This document shows, in pieces, positions 1-9,900 of a stretch of DNA of 64,000 bases. The translations under genes and the position numbers were made by a program. The stretch's first letter is position 1. Each line of letters begins with the position of its first letter. The notes beneath the pieces are model-generated. The model saw nothing but the letters and a program-made list of their open reading frames with translations. It ran no database searches and had not been told where the DNA came from. The stretch is from an uncultured Maribacter sp. (lineage in GTDB: Bacteria; Bacteroidota; Bacteroidia; Flavobacteriales; Flavobacteriaceae): positions 372,001 to 436,000 of the forward strand of contig CANLTE010000004.1 of the NCBI GenBank assembly GCA_947493885.1, written 5' to 3'.

Positions 1-559
1 CTTCTAAATCATCTAAACCTTGATTTTCTAAAGTACTTTTTATTAATCTATTTGCCTGAGAAACCTTAAGCAATTCAGAAAACGTGACATCATTAGCTTC
101 ATTGTCTTTTATCAGAAGTACTCTTTTTGAAGTTAATTTTATTTCATTTTCATCAAATACTCCTTTTTGGTAAATATTATCTAATAACTTTTTTCCAATA
201 ACCCTTATCCTATACAACTGTCCCTCAGAGAAATCATTGTCGTTAAATGTGGTATTAAATTTTTGATTAAAACGTTTATTTACATCGTTTACAATTTCTT
301 GGTTGTAGCTATAATAGTCTGGCGAATTACTTTCAATCTCCTTTTTTTCAAGAAGAACCTCATCGTTGGTTTTTTGGATTGAAAAATCAAAAGGAGCCCT
401 TAGATCCTCATATTGCCAAGTTTGACCTTTAAAATACTCATACTTAAATTTTCCTGCTTTAGGAAAAAAGAAAACTATAAAACATATAGAAGCTATGTAT
501 AAAAAGTATTTATATAACAGCGATTGTTTTTTATAAAGCTGATCTAAGGATTTTCGCAT
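1..559 (-). CDS. HD family phosphohydrolase, 7TM-HD type (3' part outside window)
   Basis: Partial gene; only the N-terminal ~186 residues lie in the window and the rest runs off the left edge. The start ATG at 559 opens MRKSLDQLYKKQ, followed by one hydrophobic segment (about residues 15-33) and then an extracytoplasmic region containing FKGQTWQYEDLRAPFDFSI. This layout matches the N-terminus of Bacteroidota 7TM-HD (YqfF/PgpH-like) proteins, in which an outer 7TMR-HDED domain precedes seven membrane helices and a cytoplasmic HD domain. PgpH in Firmicutes hydrolyses cyclic di-AMP. The catalytic HD domain cannot be seen here, so activity is inferred from family resemblance only. The gene is divergent from the thiolase gene. 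Confidence 0.7.
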   Translation of the reverse strand, partial: MRKSLDQLYKKQSLLYKYFLYIASICFIVFFFPKAGKFKYEYFKGQTWQYEDLRAPFDFSIQKTNDEVLLEKKEIESNSPDYYSYNQEIVNDVNKRFNQKFNTTFNDNDFSEGQLYRIRVIGKKLLDNIYQKGVFDENEIKLTSKRVLLIKDNEANDVTFSELLKVSQANRLIKSTLENQGLDDLE

Positions 560-677
560 GTAGAAAGTATCTATTACCAAAAATAGAAAAATATAACCTT
601 AAAAATACCATTTAATGCTATAAGCCTAATGATTGAGCATTATTTTACTAATTTCGTAATTAGTAATATCAAAAAAT

Positions 678-1853
678 ATGAAAAAAGTAGTTATTGTATC
701 CGCTGTTAGAACGCCAATAGGAAGCTTTATGGGTTCTCTTTCAAGTATTCCTGCTCCAAAATTGGGAGCTATAGCCATAAAAGGAGCTTTAGAAAGCGTA
801 AACCTTAATCCTAACATGGTTGATGAAGTATTGATGGGGAATGTGGTTCAAGCTGGTACTGGGCAAGCCCCTGCAAGGCAAGCGGCTATTTATGCAGGCA
901 TTCCAGATTCTGTTCCATGCACTACGGTAAACAAGGTATGTGCTTCTGGAATGAAAACGGTAATTCAAGCAGCACAATCTATTGCTTTAGGTGATACTGA
1001 AATTGTTGTCGCAGGAGGTATGGAAAACATGAGTTTAATTCCACATTATTCACATCTCAGAAATGGTGTTAAATTTGGCCCAACAACCTTTATTGATGGC
1101 ATGCAAAAGGATGGTTTGGTAGATGCATATGATCAAAATGCTATGGGTGTATGTGCAGACGCCTGCGCGATAGAACATAATTTTTCGAGAGAAGAACAAG
1201 ATAATTATGCCATCCAATCTTACCAAAGAAGTGCGGCCGCCTGGGATAACAAAAAATTCAGCAACGAAATAATACCCGTTGAAGTTCCACAGCGAAGAGG
1301 AGAACCTGCAATGGTTACTGAAGATGAAGAATACAAAAATGTTAAACTAGATAAAATACCAAATTTACGTCCTGCTTTTTCTAAAGATGGTACGGTTACC
1401 GCTGCAAATGCATCTACCATTAATGATGGTGCCGCGGCCCTTATTCTTATGAGTGAAGACAAAGCTAAGGAGCTAAATATAAAGCCTCTGGCTTATATTA
1501 AAAGTTATGCCGACGCAGCTCAAGAGCCAAAGTGGTTTACAACCGCTCCTGCTAAAGCATTGCCTAAAGCTATCGCAAAAGCCAACATTAAAATTGATGA
1601 TGTTGATTATTTTGAATTTAATGAAGCTTTTTCAATTGTAGGGTTAGCCAATATGAAACTATTAGGTTTAAAAGATTCTAATGTAAATGTTAACGGTGGG
1701 GCTGTTTCTTTAGGGCATCCATTGGGCTGTTCTGGAGCAAGAATTATTGTTACCCTCTTAAATGTGCTAAAGCAAAATAAAGGAAAAGTAGGAGCAGCTG
1801 CTATTTGTAATGGTGGAGGGGGCGCATCGGCAATTGTTGTTGAAAGCGTATAA
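678..1853 (+). CDS. acetyl-CoA C-acetyltransferase (thiolase)
   Basis: Cytoplasmic thiolase that condenses two acetyl-CoA molecules or cleaves acetoacetyl-CoA. The 391-residue length is normal for the family. The acyl-accepting cysteine is C88 in NKVCASGM, the NEAFS motif is present, the catalytic histidine is H347 in GHPLGCSGAR, and the second cysteine is C377 in CNGGGGAS. The last motif is usually CIGGG in biosynthetic thiolases, so this is a slight variant. The gene is followed after 9 bp by an NlpC/P60-like gene, probably co-transcribed. Whether it serves acetoacetyl-CoA synthesis or beta-oxidation of short chains cannot be told from the sequence; no other fatty acid gene is nearby. Confidence 0.9.
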   Translation: MKKVVIVSAVRTPIGSFMGSLSSIPAPKLGAIAIKGALESVNLNPNMVDEVLMGNVVQAGTGQAPARQAAIYAGIPDSVPCTTVNKVCASGMKTVIQAAQSIALGDTEIVVAGGMENMSLIPHYSHLRNGVKFGPTTFIDGMQKDGLVDAYDQNAMGVCADACAIEHNFSREEQDNYAIQSYQRSAAAWDNKKFSNEIIPVEVPQRRGEPAMVTEDEEYKNVKLDKIPNLRPAFSKDGTVTAANASTINDGAAALILMSEDKAKELNIKPLAYIKSYADAAQEPKWFTTAPAKALPKAIAKANIKIDDVDYFEFNEAFSIVGLANMKLLGLKDSNVNVNGGAVSLGHPLGCSGARIIVTLLNVLKQNKGKVGAAAICNGGGGASAIVVESV

Positions 1854-1862
1854 ACACAAACT

Positions 1863-2615
1863 ATGCAATACGGAATTTGTGCTTTAAGTATAGTACCCGT
1901 TAGAGAATCTTCGCAGGATACTTCTGAAATGGTTACACAATTGCTTTATGGAGAACATTTTAAAATACTGGAAAAAAGAAAATTGTGGAGTAAAATTCGA
2001 ATTGCTTTTGATAAGAGTGAAGGTTGGATACAAAATGTTCAGATTCGTGAAATAGAAGAATATGAATATAACGAAATTAAAGCACTTGACAACCCTAAAT
2101 ACTCTTCAGATTTAGTGTCTTTTGTAGAATTGGAGAACCACTCATTACTTCCAATTGTTTTAGGCTCCGCTCTTAATTCTCAAATAATACCAAATCATAA
2201 ATTTGATTGCTCTTTTATTAATGAAAAAAAGAGTAAAGACAGTCTTATTAAAACCGCTTTATCCTATTTAAACACTCCACATTTATGGGGAGGAAAAAGT
2301 CCATTTGGAATTGACAACTCAGGGTTTGTCCAAATGGTTTATAAAATAAATGGACACCACCTATTACGTTTTCCGCATGAACAAGCCACACAGGGAACTG
2401 CTTTAAGTTTTATTGAAGAAAGTGAAGCTGGAGATTTAGCTTTTTTTGACAATCAAGACAAAATCATCAACCATGTTGGGATAATTATGAAGGATAATTA
2501 TATTATTCATGTTAACGGCTGCGTTCGCATAGACAGACTGGACCACACGGGAATATTTAATGCTGAGCTAAAAAATTATACTCATAAACTTAGGGTCATT
2601 AAAAAAATCATATAA
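1863..2615 (+). CDS. NlpC/P60-like protein, catalytic cysteine replaced
   Basis: 250-residue protein with an N-terminal SH3-like region (about residues 1-75) and a C-terminal NlpC/P60 (C40 peptidase) domain (about 120-250). Active family members cut peptide cross-links in peptidoglycan using Cys-His and a third polar residue. Here the motif normally read as DCSGF is DNSGF: residue 152 is Asn (codon AAC at 2316-2318). The histidine is kept (H204 in NHVGI), and HVNG follows. No signal peptide is visible at the chosen start. The protein is either an inactive wall-binding relative or uses different chemistry. It lies 9 bp after the thiolase gene and ends at a strong bidirectional terminator. Confidence 0.8.
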   Translation: MQYGICALSIVPVRESSQDTSEMVTQLLYGEHFKILEKRKLWSKIRIAFDKSEGWIQNVQIREIEEYEYNEIKALDNPKYSSDLVSFVELENHSLLPIVLGSALNSQIIPNHKFDCSFINEKKSKDSLIKTALSYLNTPHLWGGKSPFGIDNSGFVQMVYKINGHHLLRFPHEQATQGTALSFIEESEAGDLAFFDNQDKIINHVGIIMKDNYIIHVNGCVRIDRLDHTGIFNAELKNYTHKLRVIKKII

Positions 2616-2649
2616 AAAAAGCCTTGCTTCGAATAAGCAAGGCTTTTTT
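2615..2649. terminator. bidirectional intrinsic terminator
   Basis: A perfect 15-bp stem (2615-2629 with 2635-2649) around a CGAAT loop, with A-run and T-run flanks, lies between two convergent genes. It can stop transcription of the NlpC/P60-like gene on plus and the TPR gene on minus. Confidence 0.9.
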
Positions 2650-2667
2650 ATATCTATTAAGTGGATA

Positions 2668-3930
2668 TTACTCCCCAAGCAACTTCTTTAATCTCATGAA
2701 GTTTTCGTTGTCACCCATGGCTCCATAAATGTTCTTCAACTGATTTAAAATCCCTTGGTTATCTGGATTCGTTTTTAAAGCCTCTTCTAAAACACCGGCT
2801 CCTTCTTTAAACAAGCTATCTTTTTTAGCTTTTAACTCATCGTATCTTGCGATATCTTTTCTAGAGTTTCCTAAAGAATTCATTTCATCAATTAAACCAT
2901 TACCTTCGTTAACATAGGTTGTAGAAAGATTTAACTGCGCATTAGTATATCCTGGGTTAATCTCAAGAGCTTTTCTATAAGAAGCTCTTGCTTCCTCAAT
3001 GTTATTCTGCTCCATATTAATTACACCAATGTTATAGTGTAAATCTGGATTTTCTGGATCAACAGCCGCAGCTTCAGCCATTAACTCCTTAAATTTCGTC
3101 TTATCATCTAACTTGTAATAAAGGTTAGCTTGATTTAGTATAAGATTAACATCTTTTGGATCGTTAGCTCTTGCTAATTCATAGGCTTCTAAAGCCTTTT
3201 CATCTTGTCCTAATTGTGTATAAATCAAAGCAGTATTCTTAACTATTTCTGCCTTTTTTGAAGGTGTCTTTTCGTCTACAGGATCCTTGTATGTTTTAGA
3301 CTTAACCATTAAATCACGTTGACTTTTTGGCATTTCTTCAACCTTTCCTGTTTCAACATTTGTTGCTTTATAAACCATAGCACTACCATCGTAACCAACT
3401 TCTTGAAGTTCGTTATAGTATTTAAGCGCATCTTGATACTCTCCCCCATTTACTGCACTACTTGCCGCATAATATAAGTAAACGGTATCCTGTGGACTAA
3501 GTTTATAGCTTAAATACAATTTTTCAGCAGCTTCTTTAAACTTTTTGGAACCATTATCTTCAACAGCAGAATTTACCAAGTCTGCAGACAAAGCTGTCAT
3601 TAGTGTTTTTGTTTCCTCAGAATACTTAGCTTTTCCTGATTTTTCTTCTACCTCAACAACTTTCTTATACGCGGCTATTGCTTCATTGAAAGCAGCGTTA
3701 TCACCTTTTTTAGCTAAATCTGCATAAGTTTTTCCTTTTATATAGTAAAACTGAGATTGCAATTTAGCATCCGCTCCAGAGATTAACCCAGCCGCAGCTT
3801 CCAACGATGCTTTTGCTGCATTAGAGTCTCCTCCTTTAAGTGCTTTTTCAGCGGCCTTTATTTCATTCTTCTGAGAATATCCTACCATAGAAAGAGATAA
3901 GGCAGCCAGTAAAATAATTTTAGTCTTCAT
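2668..3930 (-). CDS. secreted/periplasmic TPR protein
   Basis: 420-residue protein starting with a signal peptide (MKTKIILLAALSLSMVGYSQ). Tetratricopeptide repeats are visible, the clearest at about residues 235-345 (YTQLGQDEKALEAYELA; YNIGVINMEQNNIEEARASY; ALEINPGYTNA). Such repeats form helical scaffolds for protein-protein contact; there is no catalytic motif. It lies 30 bp downstream of gyrA on the same strand, so it probably shares that transcript, and it ends at the terminator at 2615-2649. The partner is unknown. Confidence 0.8.
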   Translation of the reverse strand: MKTKIILLAALSLSMVGYSQKNEIKAAEKALKGGDSNAAKASLEAAAGLISGADAKLQSQFYYIKGKTYADLAKKGDNAAFNEAIAAYKKVVEVEEKSGKAKYSEETKTLMTALSADLVNSAVEDNGSKKFKEAAEKLYLSYKLSPQDTVYLYYAASSAVNGGEYQDALKYYNELQEVGYDGSAMVYKATNVETGKVEEMPKSQRDLMVKSKTYKDPVDEKTPSKKAEIVKNTALIYTQLGQDEKALEAYELARANDPKDVNLILNQANLYYKLDDKTKFKELMAEAAAVDPENPDLHYNIGVINMEQNNIEEARASYRKALEINPGYTNAQLNLSTTYVNEGNGLIDEMNSLGNSRKDIARYDELKAKKDSLFKEGAGVLEEALKTNPDNQGILNQLKNIYGAMGDNENFMRLKKLLGE

Positions 3931-3960
3931 TATTAAATTAATTAAAATATTAGTGTTATT

Positions 3961-6495
3961 CTATTCTTTAGATTCTTCGTTATTCGTATTATCAATTGCC
4001 GTGCCATCTTCTGCATCTACCTCTATATCAGCTATATCAGCATCACTAATTTCTTCATCATCCTTCATAACTTTAGCAACAGCTGCAATGGAATCGTTCC
4101 CCTTTATATTAATAAGTCTAACTCCCTGAGTTGCTCTACCCATTACTCTAAGGTCTTCAACGCTCATTCTAATAGCTATTCCTGACTTATTAATAATCAT
4201 TAAGTCATCAGAATCGGTTACATTTTTAATAGCTACTAATCCACCCGTTTTCTCAGTAATGGAGATTGTTTTAACACCTTTTCCTCCACGGTTAGTAATT
4301 CGGTAATCATCAATACTAGAGCGCTTACCATAACCATTTTCAGAAACAACTAGCAATTCATCATCAAAATTATGAACCGATACCATTCCTATAACCTCAT
4401 CATCATCATGAGCTAACGTAATACCCCTTACACCAGAAGCATTTCTACCCATAGGTCTGGTTTTACTTTCCTCAAAGCGAATTGCTTTACCGGATTTTAA
4501 TCCTAAGAAAATTTGACTTGTTCCTGTGGTAAGTTTTGCTTCTAATAACTCATCTCTTTCTCTAATACCAATGGCATTAATTCCGTTTTGACGTGGACGA
4601 GAATACTGCTCTAATGACGTTTTCTTAACAGTACCTTTTCTAGTAGCCATTATTACATAATGACTATTAACGTATTCTTCGTCTTTTAAATCTTGAGTAC
4701 AAATAAAGGCTTTAACCTTATCGTCTTGTTCAATATTTATTAAGTTTTGAATAGCACGTCCTTTAGAGGTTCTACTTCCTTCTGGAATTTCGTAGACACG
4801 CATCCAGAAACATTTTCCTTTTTGTGTAAAGAACAACATATACTGGTGATTAGTTCCAACAAATAAGTGTTCTAGGAAATCTTCATTTCTGGTTGATGAG
4901 GCTTTTTGTCCAACACCTCCCCTATTTTGTGTTTTATATTCAGAAAGTGGAGTACGTTTTATATAACCCGCATGAGAAATGGTTATAACTACTTGCTCAT
5001 TCGGAATCATATCTTCCATGCTAAGGTCTCCTCCAGCAAAGTTAATTTCTGATCTACGATTATCTCCGTATTTATCTTTAACCTCTAAAAGCTCATCTTT
5101 AATGATTTGCATTCTACGGTCTTTATTCTCTAAAATATCCTTTAAGTCGGCAATAGTCTTAATAATATCGTCATACTCAGAACGTAGCTTGTCTTGCTCA
5201 AGACCTGTAAGCTGTCTCAAACGCATTTCTACAATAGCTTTTGCCTGAATTTCGGAAAGCTTAAAGCGCTCCATGAGTTTTTCACGAGCTTCATCTGCAT
5301 TAGACGACCCTCTTATAATGGCAATTACTTCATCAATATTGTCAGAAGCTATTATTAACCCTTCTAGTATATGAGCCCTATCTTCGGCTTTCTTTAACTC
5401 AAACTTAGTACGCCTAACAACCACCTCATGTCTATGCTCCACGAAATAGTGAATCATTTCTTTAACATTCAGTAACTGCGGACGTCCATTAACAAGTGCA
5501 ATATTGTTAACACTAAACGAAGACTGTAAAGCCGTATACTTATAAAGTGTATTTAAAACAATGTTAGGTATTGCATCTCTTTTAAGAATGTAAACAATAC
5601 GCATTCCCGTTCTATCAGACTCATCTCTAATAGTAGATATTCCTTCTATTTTTTTATCATTTACCAAGTCAGCAGTCTTTTTAATCATGTCTGCTTTGTT
5701 AACTTGGTAAGGAATTTCAGTAACTATAATACACTCTCTGCCCTGAACTTCTTCAATATTGGCCTTAGCCCGCATTACCACTCTACCTCTTCCCGTATGA
5801 AAAGCTTCCTTTACGCCATCATAACCATATATTATTCCTCCGGTTGGAAAATCTGGAGCTTTAATATGTGTTATTAACTCATCTATCTCAATATCGCTGT
5901 TATCAATATAAGCAACGGTACCATCTACAACTTCAGAAAGATTATGAGGAGGCATATTTGTTGCCATACCAACTGCAATACCTGAAGCTCCATTAACTAA
6001 TAAGTTAGGAATTCTAGTAGGTAACACCGTTGGTTCCTGCAATGAATCATCAAAATTTAATTGGTGATCCACGGTATCTTTTTCTATATCTGACAACATT
6101 TCATCTGCAATCTTTCGCATACGAGCTTCCGTATAACGCATTGCAGCAGGACTGTCGCCATCAATAGAGCCAAAGTTACCTTGACCATCAACTAGCATAT
6201 ATCGCAGGCTCCATTCCTGTGCCATACGTACCATAGAATCATACACTGAAGTATCTCCGTGAGGGTGATACTTACCTAAAACCTCACCCACGATACGGGC
6301 GGATTTCTTATGCGCACTATTGGATCTAACACCCAATTCGTGCATTCCATAAAGAACCCTTCTGTGTACAGGTTTTAAGCCATCCCTAACATCGGGTAAA
6401 GCACGTGACACAATGACCGACATTGAATAATCAATGTAGGCAGATTTCATTTCATCTTCTATGTTAATAGGAATCAATTTTTCTCCTTCTGCCAT
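3961..6495 (-). CDS. gyrA: DNA gyrase subunit A
   Basis: 844-residue type IIA topoisomerase subunit that breaks and rejoins DNA; with GyrB it introduces negative supercoils. The catalytic tyrosine is Y121 in [10 protein letters not shown]. The quinolone region reads GDTSVYD, so the position equal to E. coli Ser83 is Thr82 and that of Asp87 is Asp86. The C-terminal beta-pinwheel holds a GyrA box (NRGGKG), which supports gyrase rather than topoisomerase IV. The tail ends in a short acidic stretch. The start at [16 protein letters not shown] matches the family N-terminus. The TPR gene follows after 30 bp. Confidence 0.97.
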   Translation of the reverse strand: MAEGEKLIPINIEDEMKSAYIDYSMSVIVSRALPDVRDGLKPVHRRVLYGMHELGVRSNSAHKKSARIVGEVLGKYHPHGDTSVYDSMVRMAQEWSLRYMLVDGQGNFGSIDGDSPAAMRYTEARMRKIADEMLSDIEKDTVDHQLNFDDSLQEPTVLPTRIPNLLVNGASGIAVGMATNMPPHNLSEVVDGTVAYIDNSDIEIDELITHIKAPDFPTGGIIYGYDGVKEAFHTGRGRVVMRAKANIEEVQGRECIIVTEIPYQVNKADMIKKTADLVNDKKIEGISTIRDESDRTGMRIVYILKRDAIPNIVLNTLYKYTALQSSFSVNNIALVNGRPQLLNVKEMIHYFVEHRHEVVVRRTKFELKKAEDRAHILEGLIIASDNIDEVIAIIRGSSNADEAREKLMERFKLSEIQAKAIVEMRLRQLTGLEQDKLRSEYDDIIKTIADLKDILENKDRRMQIIKDELLEVKDKYGDNRRSEINFAGGDLSMEDMIPNEQVVITISHAGYIKRTPLSEYKTQNRGGVGQKASSTRNEDFLEHLFVGTNHQYMLFFTQKGKCFWMRVYEIPEGSRTSKGRAIQNLINIEQDDKVKAFICTQDLKDEEYVNSHYVIMATRKGTVKKTSLEQYSRPRQNGINAIGIRERDELLEAKLTTGTSQIFLGLKSGKAIRFEESKTRPMGRNASGVRGITLAHDDDEVIGMVSVHNFDDELLVVSENGYGKRSSIDDYRITNRGGKGVKTISITEKTGGLVAIKNVTDSDDLMIINKSGIAIRMSVEDLRVMGRATQGVRLINIKGNDSIAAVAKVMKDDEEISDADIADIEVDAEDGTAIDNTNNEESKE

Positions 6496-6758
6496 CTAAA
6501 AATATTATTGTTTATATTTTAATTAAAAAAGCATGCCAATATACGCATTTTTAAAGGCTTCAAAGTATATCGGTAATACTTTATTCAATAATTTATTAAC
6601 ACCCTATTGGCTATTAAAAAAACACAATTATCATAAGCCAAAATGTAATAAATTCTCTTTTTTTTCGTCTTCTATATTCAAGCTATAGTATAATTAGGCA
6701 TCGTATTTGTACTAACATAAGCTGATATTTATTAATTTTATGATTGATAAGATAATTT
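6496..6758. other. divergent intergenic region, gyrA / clpC
   Basis: 263 bp of AT-rich sequence between two divergent genes; both promoters must lie here. I looked for TAnnTTTG elements with a properly spaced TTG on both strands and found only imperfect matches. No RNA gene or clear inverted repeat was recognised. Confidence 0.5.
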
Positions 6759-9308
6759 ATGGATGATAATTTTTCACCTCGAGTAAAGGACGTTATAGCC
6801 TATAGCAAAGAAGAAGCTTTAAGATTGGGGCACGATTTCATTGGAACCGAGCACCTAATGCTTGGGCTTTTAAGAGATGGTAATGGAAAAGCAATAACGA
6901 TACTTGATGCTTTAGATGTAGACTTGGATCACCTGAGAAGGAAAGTAGAAATACTAAGCCCTTCTAATCCAAATCCGAGCAGCTTACAAAAAGACAAAAA
7001 AAATCTGCACCTTACACGTCAGGCAGAAAGAGCTCTTAAAACAACCTTTCTTGAAGCTAAGTTGTTTCAAAGTTCTTCTATTAATACGGCGCATTTATTA
7101 CTGTGCATACTACGTAACGAAAATGATCCTACAACCAAATTACTTCACAAACTAAAAGTGGATTATGATGGCGTTAAAGAACAATTTAAGTTTATGATTA
7201 CAAGTGATGACGATATTGTTGATGAACCAACAAGCGAATCTTTTCCTAGTGACCCAGAAGAACCCAGTGCAGGCAAAGAAGGGACTTTTGGATCTTCCGC
7301 AAACCCTAAGGGAAATAAAAAATCTAAAACACCTGTTTTGGATAATTTTGGTCGTGACCTAACTCGCATGGCAGAGGAAAATAAGTTAGACCCAGTTGTA
7401 GGTAGAGAAAAAGAGATTGAAAGGGTTTCTCAAATATTAAGCAGAAGAAAGAAAAATAATCCTCTTTTAATCGGAGAGCCCGGAGTGGGTAAAAGTGCCA
7501 TTGCTGAAGGTTTAGCACTTCGTATTATCAATAAAAAAGTTTCACGTATTCTATACGGTAAAAGAGTTGTTACACTAGACTTAGCTTCGCTGGTTGCTGG
7601 CACAAAGTACAGAGGGCAATTTGAAGAGCGAATGAAAGCCGTAATGAATGAGTTAGAAAAGAATGATGATGTTATTCTTTTTATTGATGAAATTCATACC
7701 ATAGTGGGCGCTGGAGGAGCAACTGGAAGTTTAGATGCTTCAAATATGTTTAAACCTGCTTTAGCAAGAGGTGAAATCCAATGTATAGGGGCAACAACAC
7801 TAGATGAATATCGTCAGTATATTGAAAAAGATGGTGCGTTGGAAAGACGTTTCCAAAAAGTAACTGTTGAGCCTACTACCGTTGAAGAAACTATTGAGAT
7901 TCTCCAAAACATTAAAGGAAAATATGAAGAGCACCATAATGTAAGCTACACCGATGAAGCAATTGCAGCTTGTGTAAAACTTACGAACAGATATATGACA
8001 GATAGATTCCTTCCGGACAAAGCCATTGACGCTCTTGATGAAGCTGGGTCTAGGGTACATATTGTTAATATGGATGTTCCTGAGCAAATCCTTGAACTTG
8101 AAAAGCAATTGGATGATGTTCGCGTATTAAAAAATAGCGTTGTTAAAAAACAGAAGTACGAAGAGGCAGCTAAACTTAGAGATGACGAAAAAAGAATCGA
8201 AAAAGATTTAGCGCTTGCTCAAGAAAAATGGGAAGAAGACAGCAAACTTCATAAGGAAATTGTTTCTGAAGATAATGTAGCTGATGTTGTTTCTATGATG
8301 AGTGGTATTCCTGTAAATAAAATTGCGCAAACCGAAAGTAACAAATTAGCAGAATTACCAGATTTAATAAAATCTAATGTTATTGGGCAAAATGAAGCCG
8401 TTGCTAAGGTAGCTAAGGCAATTCAACGTAACAGAGCTGGATTAAAGGACCCTAACAAACCTATTGGTTCATTTATTTTCTTAGGACAAACAGGTGTAGG
8501 GAAAACACAACTGGCTAAAGTTCTCGCAAAAGAATTATTTGATTCTGAAGAAGCCCTTATTAGAATTGATATGAGTGAATACATGGAGAAATTCGCTATA
8601 TCAAGATTAGTTGGAGCACCCCCTGGATATGTAGGTTACGAAGAAGGTGGACAACTTACTGAAAAAGTACGTCGTAAACCATACGCCGTTGTATTACTTG
8701 ATGAAGTTGAAAAAGCTCACCCTGATGTATTCAACATGCTTCTTCAAGTACTAGATGATGGTTATCTTACAGATAGTCTTGGTCGAAAAATTGATTTTAG
8801 AAATACAATTATTATAATGACATCCAATATTGGAGCACGTCAATTAAAAGACTTTGGTCAAGGAGTTGGGTTTGGTACAGCAGCAAAAAAAGCACAAACA
8901 GATTCGCACCAAAAAAGTGTTATTGAAAATGCCCTTAAAAAAGCATTTGCTCCAGAGTTTTTAAATAGAATTGATGATGTTATTGTTTTTAATGCTTTAG
9001 AAAGGGAGCATATTCATAAAATTATTGATATTGAATTACGTAAACTTTTTGAAAGAATTAAAGATATTGGGTATAACCTTGAACTTACAGAAGAAGCAAA
9101 AGATTATATTGCCGAAAAAGGTTTCGACAAACAATATGGTGCTCGTCCTTTAAAAAGAGCTATTCAAAAGTATATTGAAGATGCCCTTGCCGAAGAAATT
9201 GTAAATTCAAAACTAGAAGAAGGAGACAACATCTACATGGATTTAGATAAAGATGAAGACTTGCTTACTATAAAAATTAAAAAGGCAAAAAAACCTTCAA
9301 AAACATAA
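6759..9308 (+). CDS. clpC: ATP-dependent Clp protease ATP-binding subunit ClpC
   Basis: 849-residue class I Clp/Hsp100 unfoldase that feeds proteins to ClpP. In order: a ClpN double repeat (about 1-145), a linker rich in Ser/Pro/Glu, a first AAA module with Walker A GEPGVGKS and [12 protein letters not shown], a UVR-like motif ([17 protein letters not shown], about 465-480), and a second AAA module with GQTGVGKT and a C-terminal D2-small domain. The UVR motif marks ClpC rather than ClpA or ClpB. A VGF tripeptide near residue 703 is the ClpP-docking loop. It is transcribed alone and ends at a strong hairpin. Confidence 0.95.
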   Translation: MDDNFSPRVKDVIAYSKEEALRLGHDFIGTEHLMLGLLRDGNGKAITILDALDVDLDHLRRKVEILSPSNPNPSSLQKDKKNLHLTRQAERALKTTFLEAKLFQSSSINTAHLLLCILRNENDPTTKLLHKLKVDYDGVKEQFKFMITSDDDIVDEPTSESFPSDPEEPSAGKEGTFGSSANPKGNKKSKTPVLDNFGRDLTRMAEENKLDPVVGREKEIERVSQILSRRKKNNPLLIGEPGVGKSAIAEGLALRIINKKVSRILYGKRVVTLDLASLVAGTKYRGQFEERMKAVMNELEKNDDVILFIDEIHTIVGAGGATGSLDASNMFKPALARGEIQCIGATTLDEYRQYIEKDGALERRFQKVTVEPTTVEETIEILQNIKGKYEEHHNVSYTDEAIAACVKLTNRYMTDRFLPDKAIDALDEAGSRVHIVNMDVPEQILELEKQLDDVRVLKNSVVKKQKYEEAAKLRDDEKRIEKDLALAQEKWEEDSKLHKEIVSEDNVADVVSMMSGIPVNKIAQTESNKLAELPDLIKSNVIGQNEAVAKVAKAIQRNRAGLKDPNKPIGSFIFLGQTGVGKTQLAKVLAKELFDSEEALIRIDMSEYMEKFAISRLVGAPPGYVGYEEGGQLTEKVRRKPYAVVLLDEVEKAHPDVFNMLLQVLDDGYLTDSLGRKIDFRNTIIIMTSNIGARQLKDFGQGVGFGTAAKKAQTDSHQKSVIENALKKAFAPEFLNRIDDVIVFNALEREHIHKIIDIELRKLFERIKDIGYNLELTEEAKDYIAEKGFDKQYGARPLKRAIQKYIEDALAEEIVNSKLEEGDNIYMDLDKDEDLLTIKIKKAKKPSKT

Positions 9309-9328
9309 ATTTTTATTACTAAAATTTA

Positions 9329-9351
9329 AAGCGCCATAAGGCGCTTTTTTA
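9329..9351 (+). terminator. intrinsic terminator after clpC
   Basis: 8-bp stem AAAGCGCC / GGCGCTTT (9329-9336 with 9341-9348), loop ATAA, followed by a T-run. It lies 20 bp after the clpC stop. Confidence 0.9.
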
Positions 9352-9476
9352 TTTTAAAAAACCGATGAAATACTTAGCGAAAAGCAGTATAAACGATATT
9401 TAGGCTTTTTGTCTAAAAATTTACACATTCATTTTTGTTACCTATATTTTCGTCTCGGACACATAGAAATACAATA

Positions 9477-9878
9477 ATGAAATTGAGTTCAGCAAAGAGA
9501 ACAATTATAGTAAGGGAGTATCAATTAGACATTGGAAAAGTTCAAGTTTATGATAATTATATGGTAGCCATTTTTGAAGAAGGAGCTACCTTAACTCTCG
9601 AAAGAGCATATCAACTTATCGGAATTTCAGAAATTCACTTTAGAAACAAAGATTTTGGATACATTAGTTTTCGAAAAAACTCGTATGCCGTAGACCCCAC
9701 CATATACAGTTATTTGGCAGGATTAGAAAATCTTAAGGCATTTGCCATAGTCTCTATTAAAGAAATTGACATGCATAACTTTAAGATAGAAAAACTATTT
9801 TACAAAAAACAAATGAAGTTTTTTATAGAATATGAAAACGCCCTCACATGGGTTAAAAAGAAACTAAAAAGAAAATAG
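9477..9878 (+). CDS. small conserved unknown protein
   Basis: 133 residues if started at the ATG at 9477 (MKLSSAKRTIIVREYQL). The same frame is open from 9435, but those extra 14 residues look like untranslated leader. The protein is soluble with no signal peptide, has alternating strands and helices, and ends in a basic tail (KKKLKRK). The pattern, with YDNYMVAIFEEGATLTLERA near the start, loosely recalls small STAS/SpoIIAA-fold proteins, but I see no signature that proves it. Its stop codon lies inside the terminator stem. Function unknown. Confidence 0.65.
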   Translation: MKLSSAKRTIIVREYQLDIGKVQVYDNYMVAIFEEGATLTLERAYQLIGISEIHFRNKDFGYISFRKNSYAVDPTIYSYLAGLENLKAFAIVSIKEIDMHNFKIEKLFYKKQMKFFIEYENALTWVKKKLKRK

Positions 9879-9900
9879 GCCTAAGGCCTATTTTCTTTTT
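9871..9900. terminator. bidirectional terminator overlapping a stop codon
   Basis: Perfect 11-bp stem GAAAATAGGCC / GGCCTATTTTC (9871-9881 with 9885-9895), loop TAA, T-rich on the plus side and preceded by A-runs that serve the minus strand. It contains the stop of the gene ending at 9878 and abuts the end of the convergent hydrate repair gene. Confidence 0.85.
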
